Translations under genes and position numbers: made by a program
Assembly (NCBI RefSeq): GCF_001423295.1
Contig: NZ_LMNG01000030.1
Span: forward strand, 338,766 to 402,765
Origin: Methylobacterium sp. Leaf112
GTDB lineage: Bacteria; Pseudomonadota; Alphaproteobacteria; Rhizobiales; Beijerinckiaceae
Length of the DNA stretch: 64,000 nucleotides
Direction of reading: 5' to 3'
Shown here: one piece after another, positions 37,875-49,129 of the stretch
How positions within the stretch are numbered: position 1 is the stretch's first letter
Layout of the letters: each line of letters begins with the position of its first letter
Notes under the pieces: model-generated
Told to the model about the DNA's origin: nothing
The model's database searches: none
The model's input: the letters and a program-made list of their open reading frames with translations, nothing else

Positions 37875-38552
37875 TCATGTGGACAACCCTGTTCCGATGC
37901 TCCGCACGCTGCCGATTGGAACCCGTGCAGAGTCGATCAGGAGGACCGGTGCGGTGCCGCTGAGATCGATCCCGTCGACCTTGCCGGTGATCTGCGTATC
38001 GACGTTCACCTGGGTCCCCGTCGCGTCGCGGGCATCGACCTTGATGGAATAGGTTCCCGACGGCGCGCTCATCCCCGTGGATGCCCGCCCGTCCCACACA
38101 TAGCTCTGCGCCCCGGCCGGCATGGCCTTGCTCTGCGTCGCCACGACGTTGCCCTGGGCATCCGTGATGGTGATGGTCGCCTGGGTGGCGGCGCGCGAGG
38201 GCGTCAGGGTCCAGGTGGCCGAGCCGCCGGCCAGATCGGCGGTCTTGCCGTCGGCGGTCACGGTCTGGCCGATGAAGCCCGTGGCGGAAGCCGAACTCGA
38301 CGCCTTGGCGTTGGTGAGGATCGAGTCGAGGCGATCGTTGGACTTCAATTGCTGCTCGACGCCCGCGTACTGCACCAGCTGCTGGGTGAACTGGTTGGTG
38401 TCCATCGGGTCGAGGGGATTCTGATTCTTGAGCTGCGTCGTCAGCAGCGTCAGGAATTGCGTGAAGTTGCCCGCGATCTCCTGGGCGGACGTCCTGGTGG
38501 TCGAACTCGCCGACGCGGCGGTGTTCGCCAAGCTGCTGATGCCGGATGACAT
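37875..38552 (-). CDS. flgD: Flagellar hook capping protein FlgD
   Basis: A 225-residue scaffold that caps the growing hook. The N-terminal conserved part is NFTQFLTLLTTQLKNQNPLD, then DTNQFTQQLVQYAGVEQQLK. The C-terminal FLgD/Tudor-like domain shows the pattern YVWDGRASTGMSAPSGTYSI. It begins 13 bp after fliK, and the pair fliK-flgD is a common hook-length module. sciP follows after about 100 bp. Confidence 0.93.
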   Translation of the reverse strand: MSSGISSLANTAASASSTTRTSAQEIAGNFTQFLTLLTTQLKNQNPLDPMDTNQFTQQLVQYAGVEQQLKSNDRLDSILTNAKASSSASATGFIGQTVTADGKTADLAGGSATWTLTPSRAATQATITITDAQGNVVATQSKAMPAGAQSYVWDGRASTGMSAPSGTYSIKVDARDATGTQVNVDTQITGKVDGIDLSGTAPVLLIDSARVPIGSVRSIGTGLST

Positions 38553-38565
38553 ATCGGATGCCCCT

Positions 38566-40128
38566 TCAGATTCGGATGTCGAGGCCGGTCAGGCCCCTCA
38601 GGGTGCGTACGGGGATGGCTTCGAGGGCGGCGAGGCCCTCGGGCTGGTGGGAAAGGCCGGGTCCACCGGAGCGGCCATCGGGGCGGCGCCCATCGGAGCC
38701 CTTGTTCTCCGTGCCCTGGCCGCCGGACTGCGTGTCGCTGCGCAGGGACAGGCTGATGTTGGCCTCAGGGGCGTCGAGGCCGGCCTGCGAAAGGGCCTGC
38801 TGCAGGCTGCCGGCATCGCGCTGGAGCAGGGCGAGGGTCTCGATGCGGTCGACGACGAGATGTGCCATCACCGTCCCGCGCTCCTTGTCGATGTCGAGGC
38901 TGACGTCGATGCGTCCGAGTTCACCGGGATCGAGCCGGATCTCGAAATGGTTCGAACCCTGAAGTGAGCGTAGGCCGATGGTCATCGGCACGGCTCCCAA
39001 CGGTACGGCGGGCGCGGCGGCTTGCGGCGCGGGGGCGGCCGTGACCGACGCACCGGACGCCGCCGTTGCGGCGGGCGCGGCCGAGAAGCCCGGCACGAGC
39101 GCATCAAAATTCTCCCGGACGGCGGACAACCCTTCGGGCATGGCGAACGCCGCGACGGGCTCGGCGCTGCCGAACGCCTCGTGCACGGCCACCGCCGCAT
39201 CGGACTTGCCGCCGAGTGCCGGATCGAACTTTCCGGCCGCCGATATGTCCGGCCGGGCTAGGGTATTCTGCCCAGCGGCGGCGGGCGCCCCGCCCCTGGA
39301 CGACGGGACGCCCCCGGATGGAAGCTGGAGCTGCCCCGTCGAGGACGAGACTTGCCCAGTCACGGCTGAGGCCTGACCCGCCGCATCCTGCCCCCCCGAC
39401 ACCGCGTCCCCAGCGGCGGATGTCTGCCCCCCTTGGCCGGGTCCTGCTTGGAGCATGGGCTGGGGCGGAGGGGGCGCGGGCAGAACGCCGAAGCCCATGA
39501 GGGAGATGGCCGGCTCGTCGGCCGACAGCTCGGCGGGGTCCGTGTCCTCCTCCGTCCCGTCGCCGGTACCCACTTCCGAGGAACCGATGATCGCCGCGAC
39601 ATTCGAACTGGCGAGGACCGCCCCGGCCATGCCCGCCTCGGGGGAGCCCGCAGCGCCGGCCGGAACGGGGGCGACGACGCCTGCCCGGTCCTGCGACAGG
39701 GCGTTCGTCCCAGCCCCAGCCTCGCCGGATGGGCCGGCATTCGCCTTTGTCGAGACCTTCGCCGGAGGAGCCGGGGCGTCACGCACGGCTCGGACGGGCG
39801 CCGGTGAGCTTTCAGCCCCGGAGGAATCGATCCTCGATGGCCCGGCCTTGGTCCGTTCCGTGGTCCGGGTCTGCCCCGTGTCGATGTCCGGCGTCCGGGC
39901 TCGCTCGGATCGGCTCGCGATGTTCGCGCGGGCAAGCTCGGCCCGGGCGGTCTGCGTACGGGCGTCCGGTGTACGGACGTCCTGGGGCCGGGTGGCCACA
40001 GTCGCACGGGACGGTTCGGGATCACGAACGACGAAAGCGGCCCGTGCCGGGGCTTGCGCCGAAACACGGGGGGCGGTCGGCGTCGCACGGCGCAGGAGAA
40101 AATCCGTTTCGAGGAACGTCTGCGCCAT
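38566..40128 (-). CDS. fliK: Flagellar hook-length control protein FliK
   Basis: A 520-residue exported ruler protein. Residues about 1-390 are low-complexity (Ala, Pro, Ser, Thr, Arg) and disordered, as expected for the molecular ruler. The C-terminal Flg_hook domain (about 405-500) has GSNHFEIRLDPGELGRIDV and the helix LLQRDAGSLQQALSQAGLD. The ATG at 40128 is preceded on the minus strand by AAGGAGA at 12 bp. A sigma-54 promoter match and an upstream dyad precede it. An in-frame extension to 40404 is not coding-like. Confidence 0.9.
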   Translation of the reverse strand: MAQTFLETDFLLRRATPTAPRVSAQAPARAAFVVRDPEPSRATVATRPQDVRTPDARTQTARAELARANIASRSERARTPDIDTGQTRTTERTKAGPSRIDSSGAESSPAPVRAVRDAPAPPAKVSTKANAGPSGEAGAGTNALSQDRAGVVAPVPAGAAGSPEAGMAGAVLASSNVAAIIGSSEVGTGDGTEEDTDPAELSADEPAISLMGFGVLPAPPPPQPMLQAGPGQGGQTSAAGDAVSGGQDAAGQASAVTGQVSSSTGQLQLPSGGVPSSRGGAPAAAGQNTLARPDISAAGKFDPALGGKSDAAVAVHEAFGSAEPVAAFAMPEGLSAVRENFDALVPGFSAAPAATAASGASVTAAPAPQAAAPAVPLGAVPMTIGLRSLQGSNHFEIRLDPGELGRIDVSLDIDKERGTVMAHLVVDRIETLALLQRDAGSLQQALSQAGLDAPEANISLSLRSDTQSGGQGTENKGSDGRRPDGRSGGPGLSHQPEGLAALEAIPVRTLRGLTGLDIRI

Positions 40129-40157
40129 GGGTCCAAGGTCTCCTTGTCGGATCCTGG

Positions 40158-40173
40158 AGCAAGGGACGCGCCA
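40158..40173 (-). promoter_or_regulatory. Sigma-54 promoter of fliK-flgD
   Basis: The minus strand reads TGGCGCGTCCCTTGCT, an exact match to the sigma-54 consensus TGGCRYRNNNNTTGCW. The -12 GC would start transcription about 20 bp before the fliK start codon. The enhancer-like dyad is about 80-100 bp further upstream. Confidence 0.75.
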
Positions 40174-40255
40174 GCCTCCCGAACCAGTCAATATCTTGTA
40201 AAGACGAGATTTTTTCGTCTCGGCCCGAAGGCGATGCGGCGAAATCTGCGCGTCG

Positions 40256-40274
40256 CCCGGCAAAACTTGCCGGG
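40256..40274. promoter_or_regulatory. Perfect dyad upstream of fliK, candidate FlbD enhancer
   Basis: CCCGGCAA, three bases, TTGCCGGG: perfect 8-bp arms. It lies about 83 bp upstream of the sigma-54 promoter, a normal enhancer distance, and shares 16 of 17 bases with the dyad at fliF. FlbD is encoded in the same cluster. Confidence 0.6.
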
Positions 40275-40462
40275 TCTGCAGAGGGATGCCCGACTCCGAA
40301 TGAGCCGTTTCGTTCCTAGAGACGCGCTCGCTTCGAAGGCGCGGCCCGAGTCCGTTCCGGTGGCGATCGGCCCTGCCGGCCCTGTCCCTGGAACTCGGGC
40401 GCAAGGAACGCTATAGACTCGCGACCGGGACCGGACCGGCCCCGTCGGTGAAACCTGGCGCG

Positions 40463-41611
40463 ATGAATTCCCTCGATCTTCCCAAGGCCCCGCACGAGAC
40501 GCGTGTCGTCGTCGCCATGTCCGGCGGCGTCGATTCCTCCGTCGTGGCCGGCCTCCTGAAGCGCCAGGGCTACGACGTCGTCGGCATCACGCTCCAGCTC
40601 TACGATCATGGCGCCGCGACCCACCGCAAGGGCGCCTGCTGCGCCGGTCAGGACATTCACGATGCCCGCCGGGTCGCCGAAGTCCTCGAGATCCCGCATT
40701 ACGTCCTCGATTACGAGGATCGGTTCCGGGAATCGGTGATCGACCGGTTCGCCGAGAGCTACCTCGCGGGCGAGACGCCGATCCCATGCGTCGAGTGCAA
40801 CCGGTCCATCAAGTTCCGCGATCTCCTCGCCACGGCGCGCGACCTCGATGCGGACGCCCTGGCGACGGGCCATTACGTCGCGAGCCGGCCCATGCCGCAG
40901 GGCGGACGCGGACTGTACCGCGCCCTCGATCCCGCCCGCGACCAGAGTTATTTCCTCTACGCCACCACGGGCGAGCAGCTCGATTTCCTGCGCTTTCCCT
41001 TGGGTGAATTGCCGAAGGACGAGACCCGGCGCCTTGCCCACGAACTCGGCCTGTCGGTGGCCCAGAAGGCCGACAGCCAGGACATCTGCTTCGTGCCGCA
41101 GGGACGCTACGCCGACGTCATCGCCCGCCTGCGGCCCGACGCGGCCCGGGCCGGCGACATCGTCGATCTCGCCGGCCGGATCCTCGGTCGCCACGAGGGC
41201 ATCGTCCACTACACCGTCGGCCAGCGCCGGGGCCTGCGCCTCGCCGTGGGCGAACCGCTCTACGTGGTGCGCCTGGAGCCCGACACCGCCCGTGTCGTCG
41301 TCGGCCCGCGCGAGGCCCTGGCCACCAGTCGCATTCGCCTCACCGACGTGAATTGGCTGTCCGAAAGCGTGCCGGTCGATCTGCCCGTGGCCGTGCGGGT
41401 GCGGTCGACGCGGGAGCCGCGCCCGGCCCATCTCACCCTCGACACCGCCGCCGGCACCGCCGAGGTCGTTCTGGCGACGCCCGAGGACGGCGTCTCGCCG
41501 GGCCAGGCCTGCGTGATCTACGCGGATGACGGCCCGCGTGCGCGGGTGCTCGGCGGTGGCACCATCCGGCGCATCGACGCGTTGCAGGCTGGAGCCGCGC
41601 AGGCGGCCTGA
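40463..41611 (+). CDS. mnmA: tRNA-specific 2-thiouridylase MnmA
   Basis: A 382-residue enzyme making 2-thiouridine at the wobble position of Lys, Glu and Gln tRNAs. The PP-loop is [13 protein letters not shown] (about 14-26). The catalytic Cys are C104 region in [10 protein letters not shown] and the second Cys in [10 protein letters not shown]. The C-terminal beta-barrel includes VGPREAL. The ATG at 40463 is followed by the conserved core; an ATG five codons earlier is possible. pmtA follows 37 bp downstream. Confidence 0.94.
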   Translation: MNSLDLPKAPHETRVVVAMSGGVDSSVVAGLLKRQGYDVVGITLQLYDHGAATHRKGACCAGQDIHDARRVAEVLEIPHYVLDYEDRFRESVIDRFAESYLAGETPIPCVECNRSIKFRDLLATARDLDADALATGHYVASRPMPQGGRGLYRALDPARDQSYFLYATTGEQLDFLRFPLGELPKDETRRLAHELGLSVAQKADSQDICFVPQGRYADVIARLRPDAARAGDIVDLAGRILGRHEGIVHYTVGQRRGLRLAVGEPLYVVRLEPDTARVVVGPREALATSRIRLTDVNWLSESVPVDLPVAVRVRSTREPRPAHLTLDTAAGTAEVVLATPEDGVSPGQACVIYADDGPRARVLGGGTIRRIDALQAGAAQAA

Positions 41612-41648
41612 CCCACTCTTCCACTTCCCACAGGACTTCGAGATCGAC

Positions 41649-42302
41649 ATGCTGAGCGAGCCGCGGGAGGCCGGTCCGAGCACCGCCCTGATGCGCAAGG
41701 CCTATGCCCGCTGGGCGCCGGTCTACGACGTCGTCTACGACAAGCTGACCGAACCCGCCGCCCGCGACGCCGTGGAAGCGGCCGTGGCCTGCGGCCCGCG
41801 CATCCTCGAAGCCGGCGTCGGCACCGGCCTCTCCCTGGGGTACTACCCGCGCACCAGCTTCGTCTGCGGAGTCGATCTGTCCGAGGACATGCTGAAGCGC
41901 GCCCGCGCCAAGGTGCTCCGGCGCGGCCTCACCCACGTGCGCGGTCTCCAGGTGATGGATGTCTGCCGCCTCGGCTACGCCGACGCCAGCTTCGACGCCG
42001 TGGTGGCCCAGTTCCTCATCACCCTGGTGCCAGATCCGGAAGGCGCACTGTCGGAGTTCCTGCGGGTGGTACGGCCGGGCGGTGAGATCGTGCTCGCCAA
42101 CCATTTCGGTCAGACGGACGGGCCGATGGCCAAGGTCGAGGAGATCGTGGCCCCGCTCTGCACCAAGATCGGATGGTCGTCCGACTTCAAATCCACACGG
42201 ATCGAGGCCTGGGCGCGGACCAACGGCGTCGAGTTCATCGGCGTCGCCCCGACCTTCCCGGGTGGCTTCTTCAAGATCCTGCGGATGCGCAAACGCGCCT
42301 GA
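41649..42302 (+). CDS. pmtA: Phosphatidylethanolamine N-methyltransferase, PmtA type
   Basis: A 217-residue SAM methyltransferase. The AdoMet motif is ILEAGVGTGLSLGYYP (about 53-68), then CGVDLSEDML and VVAQFLITLVPDPEGAL. The C-terminal IEAWARTNGVEFI and GGFFKILRMRK match what I know of rhizobial/Rhodobacter PmtA, which methylates phosphatidylethanolamine three times to give phosphatidylcholine. The SAM fold is certain; substrate is by family resemblance. It lies 37 bp after mnmA. Confidence 0.75.
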   Translation: MLSEPREAGPSTALMRKAYARWAPVYDVVYDKLTEPAARDAVEAAVACGPRILEAGVGTGLSLGYYPRTSFVCGVDLSEDMLKRARAKVLRRGLTHVRGLQVMDVCRLGYADASFDAVVAQFLITLVPDPEGALSEFLRVVRPGGEIVLANHFGQTDGPMAKVEEIVAPLCTKIGWSSDFKSTRIEAWARTNGVEFIGVAPTFPGGFFKILRMRKRA

Positions 42303-42693
42303 CACCGCAACCCCGCGAACCTCTGAATCCGGCCCGGCGCGTCCCGCACGCTCCGGGCTTCTTCATGATTGCGGCTTGGAATTTCATCCTCCTCCGAAGG
42401 TCCTTCGCGCGGTCGCACCGGACCAAAGCGTGGCTGTGGCGAGGTCGCAACACCCCAAAACCATCCAGACTTTGCCTTGGGAGGCGCCAGCCCCCGCCGC
42501 GATCCCGCCATAAACCGGGACCACCTCATGCCGTGCGGTAAACGGTAGTCCCCCCAACGATTTACCGCACAGTTCCGAGTCATTCGACGAGTGAACCACG
42601 TGGGTTCGCACGCCACCCGCGTGGGGTCGTGCGGCACACCGGACGACCGGACCTCATGTCCAAGCGTAGCAGGCCGGGGCGGCGAGATTGACC
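42303..42693. other. pmtA-ilvD intergenic region with two inverted repeats
   Basis: No gene recognised in this 390-bp stretch. It contains a perfect 10-bp dyad with an 18-bp spacer (42533-42542 and 42561-42570, GTGCGGTAAA/TTTACCGCAC) and, nearer ilvD, a hairpin with a 10-bp stem including one G-U type mismatch (42596-42605 with 42615-42624). No leader peptide rich in Val, Ile or Leu codons was seen, so classical attenuation is not supported; a repressor or activator site is more likely. Confidence 0.45.
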
Positions 42694-44410
<1,717 letters not shown>

Positions 44411-44424
<14 letters not shown>

Positions 44425-45307
44425 GACCGCCCTCGGCCGCCCCGTGCGGCCGGACCGGGCCGCCCCGGATCGGCCGACGCGCGGACGGCTGCGCGTCGCC
44501 ATGGCGGCCGGGCTCCTGTTCCTATGCGGAATGCCCGTGGAGGCGCTCGACGCCACTGCACGCACACCTGTGCCCCCGGCGGGCTATCGCACCGCCCGCG
44601 AGGCCCTGCGCTCGGGCGTGCGCGACTACAACGCCGGCGACAAGGAAGGCGCCGCGCGTGCCCTCGAATACGCCGCCGGCCAGGGCCACGCCCTCGCCCT
44701 GTGGAAGCTCGGCCGCATGTACGCCGAGGGCGACGGCGTGCCCCACGACGACCTCAAGGCGTTCGAGTTCTTCTCGCGCATCGCCGACGACACCACCGAC
44801 GACGGGCCCGACGCTCAGAATTCGGGCGTGATGGCCAGCGCCTTCACGGCTTTGGGCGCCTACTTCCTCGACGGGATCAAGGGCACATACGTGCGCCCCA
44901 ACCCCGAGCGCGCCTACGACATGTTCAACTACGCGGCGTCGTATTTCGGCGACCCGAACGCCCAGTACAACCTCGCCCGGCTCTACCTCGACGGCACCGG
45001 CGTCGAGGCCGATCCGCGCCAGGCCGCGCGGTGGTTCAACCTCGCGGCCGAGAAGGGCCACGCCCCGGCTCAGGCGCTCCTCGGCGAACTCCTCATCAAC
45101 GGCCAGGGCGTGCCGAAGCAGCGCGCCCGCGGTCTGATGTGGCTCTCCCTGGCGCGCGAGGCCGCGCAGGGCCGTAAGGACGACTGGATCGTCACCCTGT
45201 ACGACAAGGCCTGGACGGCCGCGAGCGAGGACGACCGCCTGACCGCCCAGGCACAGGCCCTCCAGGCGCAGGCCCAGGTCACCGGATCGGCCCGGCGCCG
45301 ACGCTGA
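44411..45307 (+). CDS. exoR: ExoR-like Sel1-repeat periplasmic protein
   Basis: A 298-residue exported protein with Sel1-type TPR repeats (about 65-250), for example ALWKLGRMYAEGDGVPHDDL, AQYNLARLYLDGTGVEADPR and AQALLGELLINGQGVPKQRA. The layout and repeat sequence resemble Sinorhizobium ExoR, which represses the ExoS/ChvI two-component system in the periplasm and so controls exopolysaccharide and motility. The frame starts 14 bp inside ilvD; a second Met (44501) begins a compact signal peptide (AAGLLFLCGMPVEALDA) and could be the true start. ExoR identity is by similarity and context-free. Confidence 0.7.
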
Positions 45308-45337
45308 GGTACAAGCCGCAGCGTCGGGCCGTCCGGC

Positions 45338-45964
45338 CTACGGGTTCGTGCGCGCCGCGAGCGCCGTGATGAAGGACGGACGCTCCAGGGTCGTGGCGAC
45401 GTAGCGGGCGAGCTTGGGCCAACGCGCGGCATCGACCTTCTCGTCGGCCAGGTGCAGGTTGTGGAAGCCGGTCACCACCGAGATATCCGCGATGCTGAAA
45501 GCGTCGCCCACAAGGTACGGCCCGTCGATCTGCGCTTCGAGGTAATCGTAGATCTTCGGCAGATCCTCGTTAAGCGCCTTCGTGACAGCGGCTTCGTCGC
45601 CCGGCTGGCCCAGCAATTTGGGCTTCACGACCCGGTTGGCGAAGGGGGCGATGATCACTGGAAACATTTCCGTATCGCCGAACTTGTCGAACCAGATCGC
45701 CCGGCCGCGTGCCTTGGCTTCCGTTGGCAACAGCGGCGGAGTCGGATGTTTCGCCTCGATGTAGAACAGGATTGCGGACGAATCCGCGAGGAGGAAACCG
45801 TCGTCGTCCATGGCCGGGATCTTGCCGAGCGGGCTGGCGGACTGAAAGGCGGCGTCGGGATCGTGGAAGAACAAAGGAATGTGCTCGGCGCTCTGCTCCT
45901 TCTCGGCAAGCGCCACGAGGACCTTGCGGACGTAAGGGGAGTAGCCGGTACCGTAGAGTTTCAC
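45338..45964 (-). CDS. Glutathione S-transferase family protein
   Basis: A 208-residue soluble protein. The N-terminal thioredoxin-like domain has the Ser of YSPYVRKVLVAL and GKIPAMDDDGFLLADSSAI. The C-terminal helical domain includes SIADISVVTGFHNL. It probably conjugates glutathione to an electrophile; substrate unknown. The start is GTG at 45964 with a K-L-Y-G-T-G-Y N-terminus. It converges on the exoR-like gene, and xthA follows upstream on the same strand after 90 bp. Confidence 0.88.
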   Translation of the reverse strand: MKLYGTGYSPYVRKVLVALAEKEQSAEHIPLFFHDPDAAFQSASPLGKIPAMDDDGFLLADSSAILFYIEAKHPTPPLLPTEAKARGRAIWFDKFGDTEMFPVIIAPFANRVVKPKLLGQPGDEAAVTKALNEDLPKIYDYLEAQIDGPYLVGDAFSIADISVVTGFHNLHLADEKVDAARWPKLARYVATTLERPSFITALAARTNP

Positions 45965-46054
45965 GTGGGAAGGCTCCTGTTCCAGAGGGACGCGGCGTGG
46001 CAACCCGCCACCGGCCCCTTTGTTCAGGAAAAACCGACCCGAGCGGGATGAAGG

Positions 46055-46843
46055 TCAGGCGAGTTCCACCGTCACCGGTACGTGGTCGGACGGTTTTTCC
46101 AGCCCGCGCAGATGCTTTTGTACCGAGGCCGAGACCAGGCGATCGGCGGCCCGGGGCGAGAGCAGGAGGTGATCGATGCGAATGCCGGCATTCCGGTTCC
46201 AGGCACCGGCCTGATAATCCCAGAACGTGTAGAGGCCGGGCTTCGGATCGCAGGCCCGTAAAGCCTCGGTGTAGCCCTCGGCCAGGAGCGTGCGGAAAGC
46301 CGCACGGGTCTGGGGCAGGAAGAGCGCGTCATTCACCCAGGCCGCCGGATCGGACGCGTCCTCGGGCTCTGGGATGACGTTGTAGTCGCCTGCGAGCACC
46401 ACGGCTTCCTCGCTGGTCAGGAGATCGCGGGCGTGGTGCCGCAGGCGCTCCAGGAACGCGAGCTTGTAGGGGTATTTCGGGCTGTCGACGGGATTGCCGT
46501 TGGGCAGGTAGAGCGAGGCGACCCGCACGGGTGCCGTATCGTCCCCCGTGATCAGGCCTTCGATGTACCGGGCCTGCTCGTCGGTCTCGTCGCCGGGCAA
46601 GCCGCGCCGGACCTCGCTCAGCACGAGGGGGGCCCGCACCAGCAGGGCGACGCCGTTATAGGCCTTCTGCCCCAGGGTCTCGACGGCATACCCCGCCCCT
46701 TCGATCTCGGCGCGCGGGAATGCCTCGTCCTGGCATTTCAGTTCCTGGAGGCAGACCACATCGGGCTTGGCCTCGTCGAGAAACGCCACGAGGTGGCCGA
46801 CCCGCTGCTTGATGGAATTGACGTTCCACGTGACGATCCGCAT
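46055..46843 (-). CDS. xthA: Exodeoxyribonuclease III
   Basis: A 262-residue AP endonuclease and 3'-5' exonuclease of base-excision repair. It has WNVNSIKQR at the N-terminus, CLQELKCQDEAFP with the metal Glu, the catalytic GDYNVIPEP region, RIDHLLLSP and the C-terminal SDHVPVTVEL with the Asp-His pair. Divergent from the ceramidase-like gene 107 bp away. Confidence 0.94.
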   Translation of the reverse strand: MRIVTWNVNSIKQRVGHLVAFLDEAKPDVVCLQELKCQDEAFPRAEIEGAGYAVETLGQKAYNGVALLVRAPLVLSEVRRGLPGDETDEQARYIEGLITGDDTAPVRVASLYLPNGNPVDSPKYPYKLAFLERLRHHARDLLTSEEAVVLAGDYNVIPEPEDASDPAAWVNDALFLPQTRAAFRTLLAEGYTEALRACDPKPGLYTFWDYQAGAWNRNAGIRIDHLLLSPRAADRLVSASVQKHLRGLEKPSDHVPVTVELA

Positions 46844-46950
46844 GGGGCTTGATGTCCTGAACCTCGGCGTCGCCCGTCATCGGGGCTTCGCGCAGCGGTG
46901 GCAAGCCGTCGGGGCGATCGCGAAGTCGAAGATGGACCGGGAAAAAGGAT

Positions 46951-47655
46951 ATGCCCGACACGTGGTTCGCGCCGCTCCAGGCCTATTGCGAGCGAACCGA
47001 CGCGACATTCTGGGCCGAGCCCATCAACGCGGTCTCGAACGCGTCCTTCCTGGCGGCCGCGTTCGCGGTGATGCGGCACGAGGGGAGGGGCAGGCGACCC
47101 GACGCTCCCGTGCGAATGCTGGCCGGACTCGTCGCCCTGGTCGGCCTCGGCTCGTTCCTGTTCCATACCCTGGCGGTACGCTGGTCGCTCCTGGCCGATG
47201 TCATTCCCATCGCGCTGTTCATCCACGCCTACTTCTTCCTGGCCTTGCGGCGCTTCTTCGATCTCGGGTCGGGGCCGGCCCTGGGTCTGACGTTGCTGTT
47301 CGCCGGGGTCGGCTTCGGTCTGGAACCGGCGTTGACGGCCTTGAGCGGCAGCGATGTCGATGCCGTCAGCAACGGCTCCATCGGTTACGTCCCGGCGATC
47401 CTGGCGCTCTTCGGTGTCGGCGCCGGTCTCGCCCGCTCGCCCGGAATCCCTCAAGCACCGGCGCGGCACGGGGCCGGGCGGGCGCTCCTCGGCATCGCCG
47501 CCCTGTTTGGCGTCTCCCTGGCTTTCCGGACCCTCGACCGGAGCCTGTGCGCGAGCGTACCTCTGGGCACGCATTTCCTGTGGCATGTCCTCAATGCCGG
47601 CGTCCTCTACGGGCTCCTCGTGACAGCCCTTCGCCACGGCGCACGGAAGGCGTGA
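46951..47655 (+). CDS. Ceramidase-family (CREST) membrane protein
   Basis: A 234-residue protein with seven predicted membrane helices. The family signatures are at the N-terminus CERTDATFWAEPINAVSN, then GLGSFLFHT (about 70-78) and a late GTHFLWHVLNA (about 210). These supply the Ser, Asp and three His that bind zinc in alkaline ceramidases. It would hydrolyse an amide of a ceramide-like lipid; whether this organism makes sphingolipids cannot be told here. Start ATG at 46951. Confidence 0.8.
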   Translation: MPDTWFAPLQAYCERTDATFWAEPINAVSNASFLAAAFAVMRHEGRGRRPDAPVRMLAGLVALVGLGSFLFHTLAVRWSLLADVIPIALFIHAYFFLALRRFFDLGSGPALGLTLLFAGVGFGLEPALTALSGSDVDAVSNGSIGYVPAILALFGVGAGLARSPGIPQAPARHGAGRALLGIAALFGVSLAFRTLDRSLCASVPLGTHFLWHVLNAGVLYGLLVTALRHGARKA

Positions 47656-47806
47656 GCACGCCGTCGGCGGGTTTGTTGCACCCCCTGGAAATTCGTTGCA
47701 GAAGAGCCCGCCGCTCCCGACCGGGGCGAACGGAATGCCCCGTGGACGGTCGCCCTGTACCGGGCAAGCCCTGGACGGGCCACTGGAAGATGACGGATCG
47801 CGCGCC

Positions 47807-49129
47807 ATGAAACAGCCCCTCCGCCTCGGCGTCGCCGGCCTCGGCACCGTCGGTGCCGCCGTGGTCCGCATGGTCGCCCGCCGGGCCGACGCGCTCGCCG
47901 CCGCCAGCGGCCGCGAGGTCCGGGTCGCCGCCGTGTCGTCGCGTGATCGAGGCCGAGACCGTGGTCTCGACTTGACGGGCGTCACCTGGTTCGACGACCC
48001 CGTGGCACTTGCCGCGAGCCCGGACATCGATTGCGTGGTCGAGCTCATCGGTGGCGCCGAGGGTCCGGCGAAAGCCACGGTGGAAGCGGCACTCGCGGCC
48101 GGCAAGCACGTGGTCACGGCCAACAAGGCGTTGCTGGCGCGGCACGGCGCCGCCCTGGCCCGGGCGGCGGAAGCGAAGGGCGTCAGCCTCGCCTACGAGG
48201 CGTCCGTCGCCGGCGGCATCCCGGTGATCAAGGCCCTGCGCGAGGGGCTCACGGGCAACGCCGTGTCGCGCGTCTACGGGATCATGAACGGCACCTGCAA
48301 CTACATCCTCACGCGGATGGAGCGCGAGGGCCTGACCTTCGAGGCCTGCCTCAAGGATGCGCAGGCCCTCGGCTACGCCGAGGCCGACCCGACCTTCGAC
48401 GTCGAGGGCTTCGACACCGCCCACAAGCTCGCCATCCTCACGAGCCTCGCCTTCGGCGTGGAGATCGACGCCGAGGGCGTGTCGGTGGAGGGCATCTCGG
48501 CGATCCAGCCCCTCGACCTCACCATGGCGGAGGAGCTGGGCTACCGCATCAAGCTGCTTGGGGTCGCTCAGGTCGCCGAGGGCGGGATCGAGCAGCGCGT
48601 ACACCCGACCATGGTGCCGAAATCCTCGGCCATCGCCCAGGTGATGGGTGTCACCAACGCGGTGACGATCGACGCCGACGCGGTCGGTGAACTCACCCTC
48701 ATCGGCCCCGGTGCCGGCGGCGAGGCCACGGCCTCGGCGGTCGTCTCCGACATCACCGACATCGCGGCGAACGTGAACCGCCCGACCTTCGGCCGACCCA
48801 ACGCGGATCTCGGCCCCTCCCAGCGCGTCGCCATGCAGCGGCACGAGGGCGGCTACTACATCCGCCTCACGGTCCACGACCGGCCCGGCGTCGCCGCGGG
48901 TGTCGCCACCCGCATGGCCGAGCGCGACATCTCCATCGAGAGCATCCTGCAGCGCCGTTCGGAGAGCGCGGCCTCCAAGGACCCGCACGGCCGCTCGGGC
49001 CAGCCCGTACCCCTCGTGCTGATCACCTACGCGGCCACCGAAGGAACCATCCGCGCGGCCCTCGACGCCATCGCGGCCGATGGTCTGCTGGCGGAGGCGC
49101 CCCAACTCATCCGGATCGAGCGGGAATAG
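47807..49129 (+). CDS. hom: Homoserine dehydrogenase
   Basis: A 440-residue NAD(P)H enzyme reducing aspartate-semialdehyde to homoserine for threonine and methionine synthesis. It has the nucleotide-binding GVAGLGTVGAAV, the catalytic part YEASVAGGIPVIK, GIMNGTCNYIL and DAQALGYAEADPTFDVEG. The C-terminal ACT domain (about 355-440, YYIRLTVHDRPGVAAGVA) is the likely threonine-feedback site. An in-frame extension to 47696 looks non-coding. It shares its substrate with DapA. glpX follows on the same strand. Confidence 0.95.
   Translation: MKQPLRLGVAGLGTVGAAVVRMVARRADALAAASGREVRVAAVSSRDRGRDRGLDLTGVTWFDDPVALAASPDIDCVVELIGGAEGPAKATVEAALAAGKHVVTANKALLARHGAALARAAEAKGVSLAYEASVAGGIPVIKALREGLTGNAVSRVYGIMNGTCNYILTRMEREGLTFEACLKDAQALGYAEADPTFDVEGFDTAHKLAILTSLAFGVEIDAEGVSVEGISAIQPLDLTMAEELGYRIKLLGVAQVAEGGIEQRVHPTMVPKSSAIAQVMGVTNAVTIDADAVGELTLIGPGAGGEATASAVVSDITDIAANVNRPTFGRPNADLGPSQRVAMQRHEGGYYIRLTVHDRPGVAAGVATRMAERDISIESILQRRSESAASKDPHGRSGQPVPLVLITYAATEGTIRAALDAIAADGLLAEAPQLIRIERE

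Noticed and set aside
42303..42693. Attenuator leader peptide for ilvD
   Set aside because: No short frame rich in branched-chain codons with a ribosome binding site was found.
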